From Streptomyces sp. sk2.1 (lineage in GTDB: Bacteria; Actinomycetota; Actinomycetes; Streptomycetales; Streptomycetaceae): a stretch of 49,426 nucleotides of DNA. Positions within the stretch are counted from its first letter, which is position 1. Every line of letters starts with the position of its first letter. Position numbers and translations under genes: made by a program. The stretch spans positions 995,050 through 1,044,475 of the forward strand of contig NZ_RDBO01000020.1 in NCBI RefSeq assembly GCF_008120935.1, read 5' to 3'. This document shows positions 25,170 to 33,390 of the stretch, one piece after another. The notes below the pieces were generated by a model that was not told the origin of the DNA, did not search any database, and saw only the letters and a program-made list of their open reading frames with translations.

Positions 25170-26087
25170 ATGACTCAGAATTCGGCCGCCGAGGTCCTGC
25201 GCTACACCGCGTTCTCCGCCGACCCCCGGGGCGGCAATCCGGCAGGAGTCGTCCTGGACGCGTCCGGTCTCGACGGGGCCGCGATGCTCGCCGTCGCCGC
25301 GGAGCTGGGCTACAGCGAGTCCGCGTTCCTGACGGGACGGTACGAGCCGGCCGGCGCGGGCTCCCGGACCGGTGCGGATTCCCCGGACGACGCGGCCCCG
25401 GCGCCCGTCCGGGGGTACACCATCCGCTACTTCAGCCCGAAGGCCGAGGTCCCGTTCTGCGGCCACGCCACCGTGGCGACGGCCCTCGCGCTGGCCGAGC
25501 GCGACGGCCCCGGCGAGCTGGTGTTCAGCACGGCCGCGGGCCCGGTGCCGGTCACCGTCGCCCGGGAGGGCGGCGAGCTGCGCGCCACGCTCACCAGCGT
25601 CGAACCGCACGTCGCTCGGATCGCTCCCGACGACCTGGCCGAGGCGCTCGCCGCCCTGGACTGGCCGGCCGCCGACCTCGACCCGGCCCTGCCGCCCCGG
25701 ATCGCCTACGCGGGCGCCCGCCACCTGGTGCTGGCCGCCGCGACCCGCGAGCGCCTCGCCGACCTCTCCTACGACTTCGCGCGCCTCGAAACCCTCATGC
25801 ACCGACTGGACCTGACGACGATTCAGTTGGTGTGGCGGGCGGCGCCGGACGTCTTCCACGTCCGCGACCCGTTCCCGGTCGGCGGTGTGGTCGAGGACCC
25901 CGCCACCGGCGCGGCGGCCGCGGCCTTCGGCGCCTATCTGCGCGCGGAGGGCCTCGCCCCGGACAGCGCGGTCCTCACCCTCCACCAGGGCGAGGACATG
26001 GGCCGCCCCGGCACCCTCACCGTCGAACTGCGCGCGGGCGACCCCCGGGTGCGGGTGAGCGGAACGGGAACCCGGATCGACGCCTGA
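25170..26087 (+). CDS. PhzF-family isomerase-like protein
   Basis: 305 residues with the two-lobed diaminopimelate epimerase-like fold. RYTAFSADPRGGNPAGVVLD is the diagnostic PhzF start, followed by ELGYSESAFL (the catalytic Glu of PhzF lies in this SE motif), RYFSPKAEVPFCGHATVAT and VVEDPATGAAAAAFGAYL. Members include phenazine synthase PhzF and many of unknown role; no phenazine genes are visible here. ATG 25170 is chosen since the conserved domain begins about 10 residues later; GGAG lies 11 nt upstream. Convergent with the fused GNAT-IMPase gene. Confidence 0.9.
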   Translation: MTQNSAAEVLRYTAFSADPRGGNPAGVVLDASGLDGAAMLAVAAELGYSESAFLTGRYEPAGAGSRTGADSPDDAAPAPVRGYTIRYFSPKAEVPFCGHATVATALALAERDGPGELVFSTAAGPVPVTVAREGGELRATLTSVEPHVARIAPDDLAEALAALDWPAADLDPALPPRIAYAGARHLVLAAATRERLADLSYDFARLETLMHRLDLTTIQLVWRAAPDVFHVRDPFPVGGVVEDPATGAAAAAFGAYLRAEGLAPDSAVLTLHQGEDMGRPGTLTVELRAGDPRVRVSGTGTRIDA

Positions 26088-26141
26088 CGGCCCCCGCCGG
26101 GGCGGGTGGCCCGGAGGCGGCTCCGGGCGGCGCCGCCTCCG

Positions 26142-27554
26142 TCACGCGCCCCGGCCGTCGATCATCGACATCAGCAGCGCGTGGGTGTCGGCGTCCGCGG
26201 CGGCCACGAGCCCGCGGCCGCCCCGTTCGACCGGGACGCCGTCGACGCCGGTGACCACGCAGCCCGCGGCCCTGCACAGGGCGATGCCGGCCGCGAAGTG
26301 GACGCTCCCGGACAGGTCGCCGCCATCGGTGACGTACGCGGCGCGCCGGCCGGCCGCGACCCAGGCCAGGGCCAGCGTCGTGGACCCCACCCGAGGCCGA
26401 AACCGTTCGACGAACCCGGGGCGGGCCAGCAGGTCCGTGGCCCGGAACGCGGGCGCGCCCGGGAACGGCGGGTCCAGGTTGACGTCCACCAGCCGGGTGT
26501 CGGCGGTGGGCACCAGGGGCGTGTCGGCCCCGTCCTGCCGCACCCGGGCGGTCTTCCCGTCGGTGAGGAAGACCTCGCCGCCGAAGGGGTCGGCCACGGC
26601 CGCCGCCCCGCCGCGCAGCGCCACGTTGACGGCCACCAGCATGGTGCCGGCCGCGTAGTTGAGCGTGCCGCACAGGGGGTCGACCAGCCACTGGCGCACG
26701 GAGTCGGCCGCGCCCCGCTGTCCGCCCTCCTCGCCGAGCACCGCGTCCTCGGGCCGGGCCGCCCGGATGACGTCGAGGATCGCCTGCTCGGCCGCCACGT
26801 CGGCGGCGGTGGCGAAGTCCCCGGCACCCTTGTCGATGCGGTCGAGCCGTCGGCCGTACATGCCGCGCACCACGTCCGCACCGGCCCGTGCCGCGGCTGC
26901 CGCGACCTCGGAATCATCTTGATCCGCACAGGAGTCGACCATGCCGTGCGGGGTAACGGCGCCGCCCGCCGGGAGGGTCCGGGCCTGCCCTCGGAGCCGC
27001 TTCTCCAGCAGGGTGACCCGGTAGGTGCGGCCGAGGCCGCCGTCCTTCGGGCGCTCGCGGACGATCTCGTACCCCGCCGCCCCGTAGTACTCCCGGAGCC
27101 GGGCGTTGCCGGCCAGGCAGTCGAGCCGGCAGAGCGCGCGGCCCGCTTCGGCGATCCGGGCCTCCGCCCGTGCCAGCATCCGTCGCCCGGTGCCCGGGGG
27201 CGCGACGCGGCGGTCCGTCATGAGCCGGTGGACGTAACCCGCGTCCGGGGCCTGCGGACCCCAGGCCGCCGGGTCGTCCCACCACAGCTCCCAGGCCCCG
27301 GCGACGGGCCCGTCCTCCCCCAGCACGGCGAGCCAGACCTCGCCCTCGTCCAGCCGGTTCCGGAAGTGCCGGACACCGAGTTCGCCCGGCTTCCACTGGT
27401 CGATGCCGTGCGCGATCTGCCACCGCGCCGCGTCGTCCCGCAGCCGGACCAGCTCCGGCAGATCGGACTCGCCCGCGCGACGGAAGCCCAGGGGCACCTG
27501 CTCCGCCGTGCCGGACCGGGAAAGAAACTGGCCATCGGACATCTCGTTGCTCAC
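26142..27554 (-). CDS. GNAT acetyltransferase - inositol-monophosphatase-like fusion
   Basis: A single frame encodes two domains. Residues ~5-190 form a GNAT acetyltransferase (GFRRAGESDLPELVRLRDDA; YVHRLMTDRRVAPPGTGRRM with the acetyl-CoA loop; LDCLAGNARLREYYGAAGYE). After a linker, a second domain starting MVDSCADQ (ATG 26942) has the inositol monophosphatase fold: GEEGG, WLVDPLCGTLNYAAG, RVGSTTLALAWVAAGRRAAY. The canonical metal motif DPxDGT is DPLCGT, and the late WD motif reads VH, so two metal-binding Asp are missing. No stop or ribosome site separates the domains. GTG 27554 follows TAGAGT by 8 nt (leaderless). It may be a natural fusion or a lost stop codon. Confidence 0.8.
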   Translation of the reverse strand: MSNEMSDGQFLSRSGTAEQVPLGFRRAGESDLPELVRLRDDAARWQIAHGIDQWKPGELGVRHFRNRLDEGEVWLAVLGEDGPVAGAWELWWDDPAAWGPQAPDAGYVHRLMTDRRVAPPGTGRRMLARAEARIAEAGRALCRLDCLAGNARLREYYGAAGYEIVRERPKDGGLGRTYRVTLLEKRLRGQARTLPAGGAVTPHGMVDSCADQDDSEVAAAAARAGADVVRGMYGRRLDRIDKGAGDFATAADVAAEQAILDVIRAARPEDAVLGEEGGQRGAADSVRQWLVDPLCGTLNYAAGTMLVAVNVALRGGAAAVADPFGGEVFLTDGKTARVRQDGADTPLVPTADTRLVDVNLDPPFPGAPAFRATDLLARPGFVERFRPRVGSTTLALAWVAAGRRAAYVTDGGDLSGSVHFAAGIALCRAAGCVVTGVDGVPVERGGRGLVAAADADTHALLMSMIDGRGA

Positions 27555-27670
27555 AGCCCGGCACTCTATGACCGTCGGCAGGTGGTACGAAGTCCGTCCC
27601 GGGCACCGGCCCCGAGTGCCGGGTTCCGGATCCCGGGCCCCATGACCGGTCCTCACCACAGGAGTTGTCG

Positions 27671-28036
27671 ATGTCCGTCCGCAGAGTCGTCCCCAACATC
27701 CGCACCACCGGCGTCCCCACCGCCGAGGGAATGCGGCGGAGCACGGAGTTCTACGGCCGGCTGGGGCTCCAGGAGGTCATGAACCACGGCTGGATCGTGA
27801 CGCTCGCCTCGCCGTCGGAACCCTCGGTGCAGCTGAGCCTCATGGGCTCCGACGCGACCGCCCCGGTCTCGCCGGACATGAGCGTGGAGGTGGAGGACGT
27901 GGACGCGGTCCACGCCGCCATGAAGGAGAGCGGCGCGGAGATCGTGTACCCCTTGAGCGACGAGGAGTGGGGCGTGCGCCGCTTCTTCGTGCGCGACCCG
28001 GACGGCCGGGTCGTCAACGTCCTGGGGCACCGCTGA
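27671..28036 (+). CDS. Glyoxalase/bleomycin-resistance-fold protein
   Basis: 121-residue vicinal-oxygen-chelate protein with two beta-alpha-beta-beta-beta halves: RRVVPNIRTTG ... STEFYGRLGLQEVMNH and MSVEVEDVDAVHAAMKESG ... RRFFVRDPDGRVVNVLGH. The usual first ligand position (H/Q) of glyoxalases is N9 and the last Glu is replaced by N, so metal catalysis is uncertain; it may be a ligand-binding or resistance protein. AGGAG precedes ATG 27671. The 3' end overlaps the convergent phosphoesterase gene by 23 bp. Confidence 0.88.
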   Translation: MSVRRVVPNIRTTGVPTAEGMRRSTEFYGRLGLQEVMNHGWIVTLASPSEPSVQLSLMGSDATAPVSPDMSVEVEDVDAVHAAMKESGAEIVYPLSDEEWGVRRFFVRDPDGRVVNVLGHR

Positions 28037-28913
28037 CGGCCTCCGGCGCGGCGACGGAGTCGTCCTCGTACGGGAGGATCCGCCGCAGCAACCCCTTGGG
28101 ATGACCTCGTTTGCGCCATTCCCTCGGGTAGCCGATGGAGACCTCCTCGAAGCGGACGCCGTCGTACCGGGTCGTGCGGGGGATGTGCAGATGGCCGTAG
28201 ACCATCGCCGCCACGTTGAAGCGCCGGTGCCAGTCGGCGGTGAGTTCCGTCCCGCACCACTGGGCGAACTCGGGGTACCACAGCACGGCCATCGGGTCGC
28301 GCACGAGGGGCCAGTGCCCGGCGATGACCAGCGGGATCTGCGGGTCGTGCGCCGCGAGCCGCCGTTCCGTCTCCGCGACCCGGGCCCGGCACCAGGCGTC
28401 CCGGCTCGGGTACGGGTCGGGGTGCAGCAGGAACTCGTCGGTGCACACCACCCCCGTCCGGTGCGCGTACTCCAGGGACTCCTCCTTGGTCGTGGTGCCC
28501 GGCGCCCGGAAGCTGTAGTCGTACAGCAGGAACACGGGCGCGACGGCCACCGGCCCGCCCGGCCCCCGCCACAGCGGATACGGATCCTCCGGCGTGGTCA
28601 CCCCGAGGCTCCGGCACAGCTCGACCAGGTGCTCGTAGCGTCGTCGGCCCCGCAGTTGGACGGGGTCGTTCTTGGGCGTCCACAACTCGTGGTTCCCCGG
28701 GGTCCAGATGACCCGCGCGTACCGGTCCGCGAGCAGCCGCAGCGCCCACTCCACATCGGCGACCCGCTCCGCGACGTCACCGGCGACGATCAGCCAGTCC
28801 TCGTCCGATTCCGGCCGCAGGGACTCGACGACGGGGCGGTTGTCCGCCATTCCCACGTGGAGGTCGCTCACCGCCAGCAGGGAGCCACGGCTTGCGACGG
28901 CGCGATCGGACAT
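28014..28913 (-). CDS. Calcineurin-like metallophosphoesterase
   Basis: 299 residues with the complete dimetal motif set: LLAVSDLHVG (DxH), WLIVAGDVAE (GDxxE), WTPGNHELW (GNHE), IAGHWPL (GHxP) and YGHLHIPRTT (GHxH). Cytosolic; it hydrolyses phosphomonoesters or diesters of unknown identity. In Streptomyces this subfamily often lies beside phosphopantetheinyl transferase genes, which are absent here. ATG 28913 is preceded by GGGAAGG. Trp-rich loops (EDPYPLWRGPGG) suggest a specific substrate pocket. Confidence 0.92.
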   Translation of the reverse strand: MSDRAVASRGSLLAVSDLHVGMADNRPVVESLRPESDEDWLIVAGDVAERVADVEWALRLLADRYARVIWTPGNHELWTPKNDPVQLRGRRRYEHLVELCRSLGVTTPEDPYPLWRGPGGPVAVAPVFLLYDYSFRAPGTTTKEESLEYAHRTGVVCTDEFLLHPDPYPSRDAWCRARVAETERRLAAHDPQIPLVIAGHWPLVRDPMAVLWYPEFAQWCGTELTADWHRRFNVAAMVYGHLHIPRTTRYDGVRFEEVSIGYPREWRKRGHPKGLLRRILPYEDDSVAAPEAVSGAPGR

Positions 28914-29066
28914 GCAGAACCTTCCCGAGGAACAGCTGGAACGACGGGGACCATCGGACAGGACCATGCCCCGCAGATGTCGCGGAACCCGCCCGACAGC
29001 CTCGATGATCCAGCACCTGGCGGGCATGAATCCTCATACGGTCACTCAGCTTGGCAGGAGAGGCGC
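28914..29066. other. Non-coding gap between the phosphoesterase and the small-ORF/phosphatase unit
   Basis: It holds the divergent promoters. I see no clear -35/-10 pair, RNA gene or repeat. Confidence 0.4.
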
Positions 29067-29252
29067 ATGGAGTTCGACGTGGGGGCGCGGGTTCTGACGG
29101 CGCCTCGCCCGGCCCACTCGGCGGAATCAATGCCTCCGGGCGGGTCGGCCCCGCCGGTCCGGCCGCCCGGAGGGCTCCACCACTCCCCCGGGGCCGGTGA
29201 GGGGGCCGATCGGTGGCTTTCGGGACTGGCGGCCGGAACGAGCGGGGCATGA
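29067..29252 (+). CDS. Candidate small protein (61 aa) ahead of the SpoIIE phosphatase
   Basis: MEFDVGARVLTAPRPAHSAE... then Pro/Gly-rich. A good ribosome site (GGAG, 9 nt spacing) precedes ATG 29067, and its TGA overlaps the ATG of the next small frame (ATGA). Composition is simple and no family is recognised, so it could be chance; the ribosome site and chain-like coupling to the phosphatase gene are the only support. Confidence 0.35.
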   Translation: MEFDVGARVLTAPRPAHSAESMPPGGSAPPVRPPGGLHHSPGAGEGADRWLSGLAAGTSGA

Positions 29253-29386
29253 TGGAGAAGACCATGGCCACGGACGCGGCCGCACGGGCCTTCCGGGAAG
29301 GGCGCGGGCGTTCGACGACCGGGGCGCGCGGCGCGCAGAGCGGCGCCCGGCGCGGAATCGCGGGCGGCGCCGGGAAAGGGAGCTGA
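29249..29386 (+). CDS. Candidate small basic protein (45 aa), coupled to the phosphatase gene
   Basis: MMEKTMATDAAARAFREGRG... ends in a basic Gly/Arg/Ala tail. It starts within the stop of the 61-aa frame and ends 4 nt before the GTG of the SpoIIE phosphatase gene. The upstream ribosome site is weak (GAGCGGGG). If translated it may serve as a coupling leader rather than a functional protein. Confidence 0.3.
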   Translation: MMEKTMATDAAARAFREGRGRSTTGARGAQSGARRGIAGGAGKGS

Positions 29387-29390
29387 GTAC

Positions 29391-31856
29391 GTGGTGGACG
29401 GAAAGACCCTCCCAGGCGCGTCCGCGCACAGCGGGCTCCCGTTCGCGGACGGCGCGGCCGGGGCCCTGCTCGACGCCGGGGGTCGGATCATCGGCTGGAC
29501 CCCGGCGGCGGCGGAACTGCTCGCGCTTTCCGCCGACGCCGTCCGCGGCCGTCCGGTGAGGGAACTGCTCGCGGACCCCGGCGCACGGTCCGGGCTGTGG
29601 GTCGACCGGCCGGAGGGCGTCCGGTCCGGGGCCGTCCGGTCCGGCGAGGCGGTGGTGCTCACCGGCCGGGGCGAGAAGCTGGGGATCGTCTTCCAGGTCC
29701 TCCCCCTCGCGGGTGAGAACACCGCCCCCGCCCCCGGTCCCGGGGCTTCGGCGGAACCGGCGCGGTACTTCGTGCTCGGGGCCCCCGCCGGGATGGTCTC
29801 CCGGTGGCGGCAGGACCGGGCGTTCACCCGGGAGCTCTTCCTCCAGGACCGGCTGGGCCTCGCCGTCTTCGACGAGGAGCTGCGGCTGGCCAGGACCAAC
29901 ACCCATCTGTTCCCGTACACCGGTCTCCCGCCGGACCTGCGCGGGCGGCGCCTGGGCGACTTCCTGGAGGCCGACGACGCCGCGGCGGTCGAGCGACGGC
30001 TGCGGGAGGTCCTGCGGACGGGCCGGCCGCTGATCCTGGCGGAGGAGCGGGTACGGACCATCGAGGACCCCCGGGGCGGGGCGGTGATGGCCGTCTCGGC
30101 GTTCCGGCTCCAGGCGCCGGACGGGCAGGTCTTCGGCGTCACCGCGCTGTTCACGGACGTCACCGAGCAGCGCCGTTCCGACGAGCGCCTGGCGATCCTG
30201 CACCACGCCACCGCGGCCGTCGGCGGATCGCTGTCCGTCACGGGCACCGGTGAGGAGCTGGCCGCCGTGCTGGTGCCCGGCCTGGCCGACCTCGCCGTGG
30301 TGGAGATCGCGGAGGCGGTGTTCACGGGCGAGGAGCCGGTCCCGGGCAAGGACGGGCGGCTGGCGCTGCGCCGGACCGCCGTGGCCGGGGAACCCGCGAC
30401 GGAGGTGCCGGCCGACACGGTGGTCCCGGCCGGCACCGACCTGTCCGCCACCAGTTCCCCCGCCTCGATGACCGCCCCGTTGCGGGCCCGGGGCAGCTTC
30501 CTCGGCCGGGTGACCGTCCGGCGCGCGCCCGGCCGCCCCGACTACGAACCGGCCGACCTGGACCTGCTGCGCGAGATCGCCGCACGCGCGGCCCTCGCCC
30601 TGGACAACGCCCGCCGCTACACCCGGGAGCACCGGTCGGCCATCGGGCTGCAGCGCAGTCTGCTGCCGCCCGCGCAGGCCGAGACGGTCGCCGTGACCAC
30701 GACCGGTTTCTACCTGCCGGCCGACCCCGCCACCGGGGTCGGCGGCGACTGGTTCGACGTGATCCCGCTCTCCTCCGCCCGGGTCGCCCTGGTCGCCGGG
30801 GACGTCGTCGGTCACGGGCTGGGGGCCACCGCCACCATGGGGCGGCTGCGCACCGCCGTCCGCACCCTCGCCGACCTCGAACTGGAACCGGACGAGCTGA
30901 TGGTGCACCTGGACGACCTGGTCTCCCAGCTCCGCGACGAACCCCACGACCTCACCCGGCCGGACGACGACGGGGCGCCGCCCGAGGGCTGGACCGACCC
31001 GATCGGCGCCACCTGCCTGTACGCCGTCTACGACCCGGTCTCCCGGCGCTGCGCGATGGTCTCGGCCGGACACCCCCCGCCCGCCGTCGTGGCCCCGGAC
31101 GGGACGGTCTCGTACGTGGAGCTGAACCCCGGGCCGCCGCTGGGCGTCAGCGGTCTGCCCTTCGAGACGACCGAGGTCGAACTGGCCCCCGGCAGCATCC
31201 TCGCGCTCTACACGGACGGGCTGATCGAGGGGCGCGACAGCGACCTGGACGAGGGCATGGCCGAACTGCGCCGCCGCCTGACCCGCCCCGGCGCCACCAC
31301 CGCACCGCTGCGGGAACTCGGCCAGGAGATCATCTCCGGCCGGCCCGTGCACCACCTCGCCGACGACGTCACGCTGCTGCTCGCCCGTACCCACGCGGTG
31401 CCGCCCGGGAACACGGCCCTCTGGCCGGTGGACCCGGACCCGGCCGCCGTCGCCCGGGTCCGGCAGGAGGCGGCCCGGCAACTGCGCGCCTGGGGGCTGG
31501 AGGAGCTGGTCTTCACCACCGAACTGGTGCTGAGCGAGCTGGTCACCAACGCCATCCGCTACACCGACGGCCCGGTCGAGGTGCGGCTGATCCGGGCGGC
31601 CCAGCTGACCTGCGAGGTCTCCGACCCCAGCGCCACCCAGCCCCGCATGCGCCGGGCCCGGCTCACCGACGAGGGGGGCCGCGGCCTGTATCTGGTCGCG
31701 CAGCTCACCACGCGCTGGGGCAGCCGCTACACCCGGCACGGCAAGACGATCTGGGCCGAGCAGCCCATCCCGCCCGCGAACGGTCCGCGAACGGGCGGGG
31801 AAGTCCCCGTCCCGGAAATCCTGGGGCTCCTGGACGGGGAGGCCCTGGAGCCGTGA
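29391..31856 (+). CDS. PAS-GAF-SpoIIE (PP2C) phosphatase with HATPase domain
   Basis: An 821-residue cytosolic signalling protein. Domains: N-terminal PAS-like (about 15-70), a second PAS (about 150-275, ending FTDVTEQR), GAF (about 280-415), the SpoIIE/RsbU-type PP2C phosphatase (about 425-660; GVGGDWFDVIPL and GDVVGHGLGA carry metal-binding Asp; LALYTDGLIE) and a C-terminal anti-sigma-type ATPase (about 685-795; LSELVTNAIRYT N-box, DEGGRGLYLV). The combination can phosphorylate and dephosphorylate anti-anti-sigma factors, controlling a stress sigma factor; partners are not in the window. GTG 29391 has GGGAG 9 nt upstream. Two candidate small frames lead into it. Confidence 0.93.
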   Translation: MVDGKTLPGASAHSGLPFADGAAGALLDAGGRIIGWTPAAAELLALSADAVRGRPVRELLADPGARSGLWVDRPEGVRSGAVRSGEAVVLTGRGEKLGIVFQVLPLAGENTAPAPGPGASAEPARYFVLGAPAGMVSRWRQDRAFTRELFLQDRLGLAVFDEELRLARTNTHLFPYTGLPPDLRGRRLGDFLEADDAAAVERRLREVLRTGRPLILAEERVRTIEDPRGGAVMAVSAFRLQAPDGQVFGVTALFTDVTEQRRSDERLAILHHATAAVGGSLSVTGTGEELAAVLVPGLADLAVVEIAEAVFTGEEPVPGKDGRLALRRTAVAGEPATEVPADTVVPAGTDLSATSSPASMTAPLRARGSFLGRVTVRRAPGRPDYEPADLDLLREIAARAALALDNARRYTREHRSAIGLQRSLLPPAQAETVAVTTTGFYLPADPATGVGGDWFDVIPLSSARVALVAGDVVGHGLGATATMGRLRTAVRTLADLELEPDELMVHLDDLVSQLRDEPHDLTRPDDDGAPPEGWTDPIGATCLYAVYDPVSRRCAMVSAGHPPPAVVAPDGTVSYVELNPGPPLGVSGLPFETTEVELAPGSILALYTDGLIEGRDSDLDEGMAELRRRLTRPGATTAPLRELGQEIISGRPVHHLADDVTLLLARTHAVPPGNTALWPVDPDPAAVARVRQEAARQLRAWGLEELVFTTELVLSELVTNAIRYTDGPVEVRLIRAAQLTCEVSDPSATQPRMRRARLTDEGGRGLYLVAQLTTRWGSRYTRHGKTIWAEQPIPPANGPRTGGEVPVPEILGLLDGEALEP

Positions 31857-31964
31857 CCGGCACGGGGGCGGGCCCGCGAGCCGCCTCCGCGATCACGGCC
31901 CCGCCCTGCTTCGGGGACCGGGCCGCCCGGCCCACGACGGCCGCGTCCGCGTCGGGGCGGTACC

Positions 31965-31989
31965 GGCCGGTGCCGCCGCGGCACCGGCC
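31965..31989. terminator. Hairpin between convergent phosphatase and hxlR genes
   Basis: A 10-bp perfect stem (GGCCGGTGCC with GGCACCGGCC) around a 5-nt loop GCCGC. Confidence 0.7.
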
Positions 31990-32008
31990 CTGCCCGGCCC
32001 CTGTCCGA

Positions 32009-32449
32009 TCAGGACCGCGGCCGTGGCGGGTGGGCCTCGTCGTAGCGACGCCGGTTGTCCCCGATTTCCTCCCGGTGGGCGGCGGCCCAGTCGCCCAGGG
32101 CGGTGACGGCGTCCAGCAGTGTCGAGCCGAGTCCGGTCAGGGTGTACTCCACCCTGGGCGGAACGTCGGCGTGAACGGTGCGGGTCAGCAGGCCGTCGCG
32201 TTCGAGCTGCCGCAGCGTCAGGGTGAGCATCCGCTGCGAGATGCCGGTGACGGCACGGTGCAGCTCACCGAAGCGCAGGGCGCGGTCGCGCAGCTGCCCG
32301 ACGACCAGGACGCTCCACTTGTTGCCGATCACACCGAGAATCCGCAACACCTGCCGGCACTCGTCCTCCTCGGACTCGCCGCGCCCGGGCCCGCCGCTCC
32401 CGGATTCGTCGGCCTCGACCGCCGACAGGTCGTCCGGCATGAGGGTCAA
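32009..32449 (-). CDS. HxlR-family winged-helix regulator
   Basis: 146 residues. HxlR hallmark: DECRQVLRILGVIGNKWSVLVVGQL ... RFGELHRAVTGISQRMLTLTLRQLERDGL and PRVEYTLTGLG. The family Cys (here in DECRQV) is a possible redox sensor, as in HypR/YodB. The N-terminal 25 residues are acidic and disordered. GGAGG lies upstream of ATG 32449. It is divergent from the SDR gene at 32595; two GGTAAC repeats in its promoter suggest autoregulation and control of that reductase, an arrangement typical for quinone or aldehyde stress. Confidence 0.92.
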   Translation of the reverse strand: MTLMPDDLSAVEADESGSGGPGRGESEEDECRQVLRILGVIGNKWSVLVVGQLRDRALRFGELHRAVTGISQRMLTLTLRQLERDGLLTRTVHADVPPRVEYTLTGLGSTLLDAVTALGDWAAAHREEIGDNRRRYDEAHPPRPRS

Positions 32450-32451
32450 TG

Positions 32452-32472
32452 GTTACCTCCGTGTGCGTTACC
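32452..32472 (-). promoter_or_regulatory. Candidate HxlR operator (direct repeat)
   Basis: GTTACC occurs at 32452-32457 and 32467-32472, 15 bp apart (GGTAAC on the coding strand of hxlR), just upstream of the hxlR start. Paired half-sites in hxlR promoters are usual for this family. Confidence 0.45.
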
Positions 32473-32594
32473 GACAGCAATGTGCCGTCTTGTCCTGCTC
32501 GCCCCGGTGACGAAGCATGGGTCGCGAACAAGTCGTAAGTATGGGGAACCGGAAGGGAGTTGTGTCCGGCTCCCCCGGTCGGGGAGGAAATTCG

Positions 32595-33329
32595 ATGGCG
32601 AAGACGCTGGTGGTCGTCGGTGCGGGTCCGGGGCTGGGGGCGGGGGTGGCCCGTGCCTTCGGCCGCCATGGCTTCGAGGTCGGGCTGATCGCGCGCACGA
32701 AGGCCGGACTGGACGCCCTGGTCGCCGAGTTGGCCGGGCCGGGCATCACGGCCGCCGCCTTCCCCGCCGACATCCGCGATCCCGGGGCCCTCACCGCCGC
32801 CCTCACCGCGGCGGAGAACGCCCTGGGCCCGATCGACGTCCTGGAGTTCAGTCCCGGCCCGACCGAACCGATCACGCACGCCGCCGGGACGACGGTCGCC
32901 TCGGCCACGGCGCAGCTCGAAGTGCACGTGCTGGGGGCCGTGACCGCCGTGCGGCACGTGCTGCCGAAAATGCGCGCCCGGGGCGACGGCACGCTGCTGC
33001 TGACCACCGGCGTCTCCTCGACGGTCCCGGCCCCCTTCCTGGCCAATGTCGGCATGGCCATGGCCGGCCTGCGGAACTGGGCGCACGCCCTGCACACCGA
33101 ACTCGGGCCGGAAGGGGTGTACGTCGCAACGGTGACGATCGCTTCCGGCATCGTCCCCGGCAGGGGCGAGGCCGACCCCGACGCCATCGGCGCCCGGTAC
33201 TACGCCCTGCACCGGCAGCGGGACCGTGCCGAGGAGGTCATCGGCGACCCGGACGCCTTCCGGGCCCTCGTCGACGAACGGGCCCGTGCGGCGCCGAACC
33301 CCACGGGCTCCACCGCCGCGACCCCGTAG
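32595..33329 (+). CDS. SDR-family NAD(P)-binding protein
   Basis: 244 residues: an N-terminal nucleotide fold MAKTLVVVGAGPGLGAGVARAFG (GxGxGLG variant of TGxxxGIG), LIARTKAGLDAL, AAFPADIRDPGAL, then LLTTGVSS where the catalytic Ser lies. The YxxxK pair is not evident (the region reads NVGMAMAGLRNW), so it resembles atypical SDRs that bind NAD(P)H without standard catalysis. GGAGG stands 7 nt before ATG 32595; the frame is open to 32517 without support. Its partner is the divergent HxlR regulator, the likely controller. Confidence 0.88.
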   Translation: MAKTLVVVGAGPGLGAGVARAFGRHGFEVGLIARTKAGLDALVAELAGPGITAAAFPADIRDPGALTAALTAAENALGPIDVLEFSPGPTEPITHAAGTTVASATAQLEVHVLGAVTAVRHVLPKMRARGDGTLLLTTGVSSTVPAPFLANVGMAMAGLRNWAHALHTELGPEGVYVATVTIASGIVPGRGEADPDAIGARYYALHRQRDRAEEVIGDPDAFRALVDERARAAPNPTGSTAATP

Positions 33330-33390
33330 CGGAATCGGCGCGGGTCCGGGACCGGTCCGGCTGTCACAGGCCCGTGCTTGACTCCCGGTC

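Noticed and set aside
26142..26942. Separate IMPase gene starting at ATG 26942
   Set aside because: No ribosome site or -10 box before this ATG and no stop between the two domains; treated as a fusion, though internal initiation remains possible.
29127..31739. 870-aa minus-strand open frame
   Set aside because: Antisense of the SpoIIE phosphatase; no family motif.
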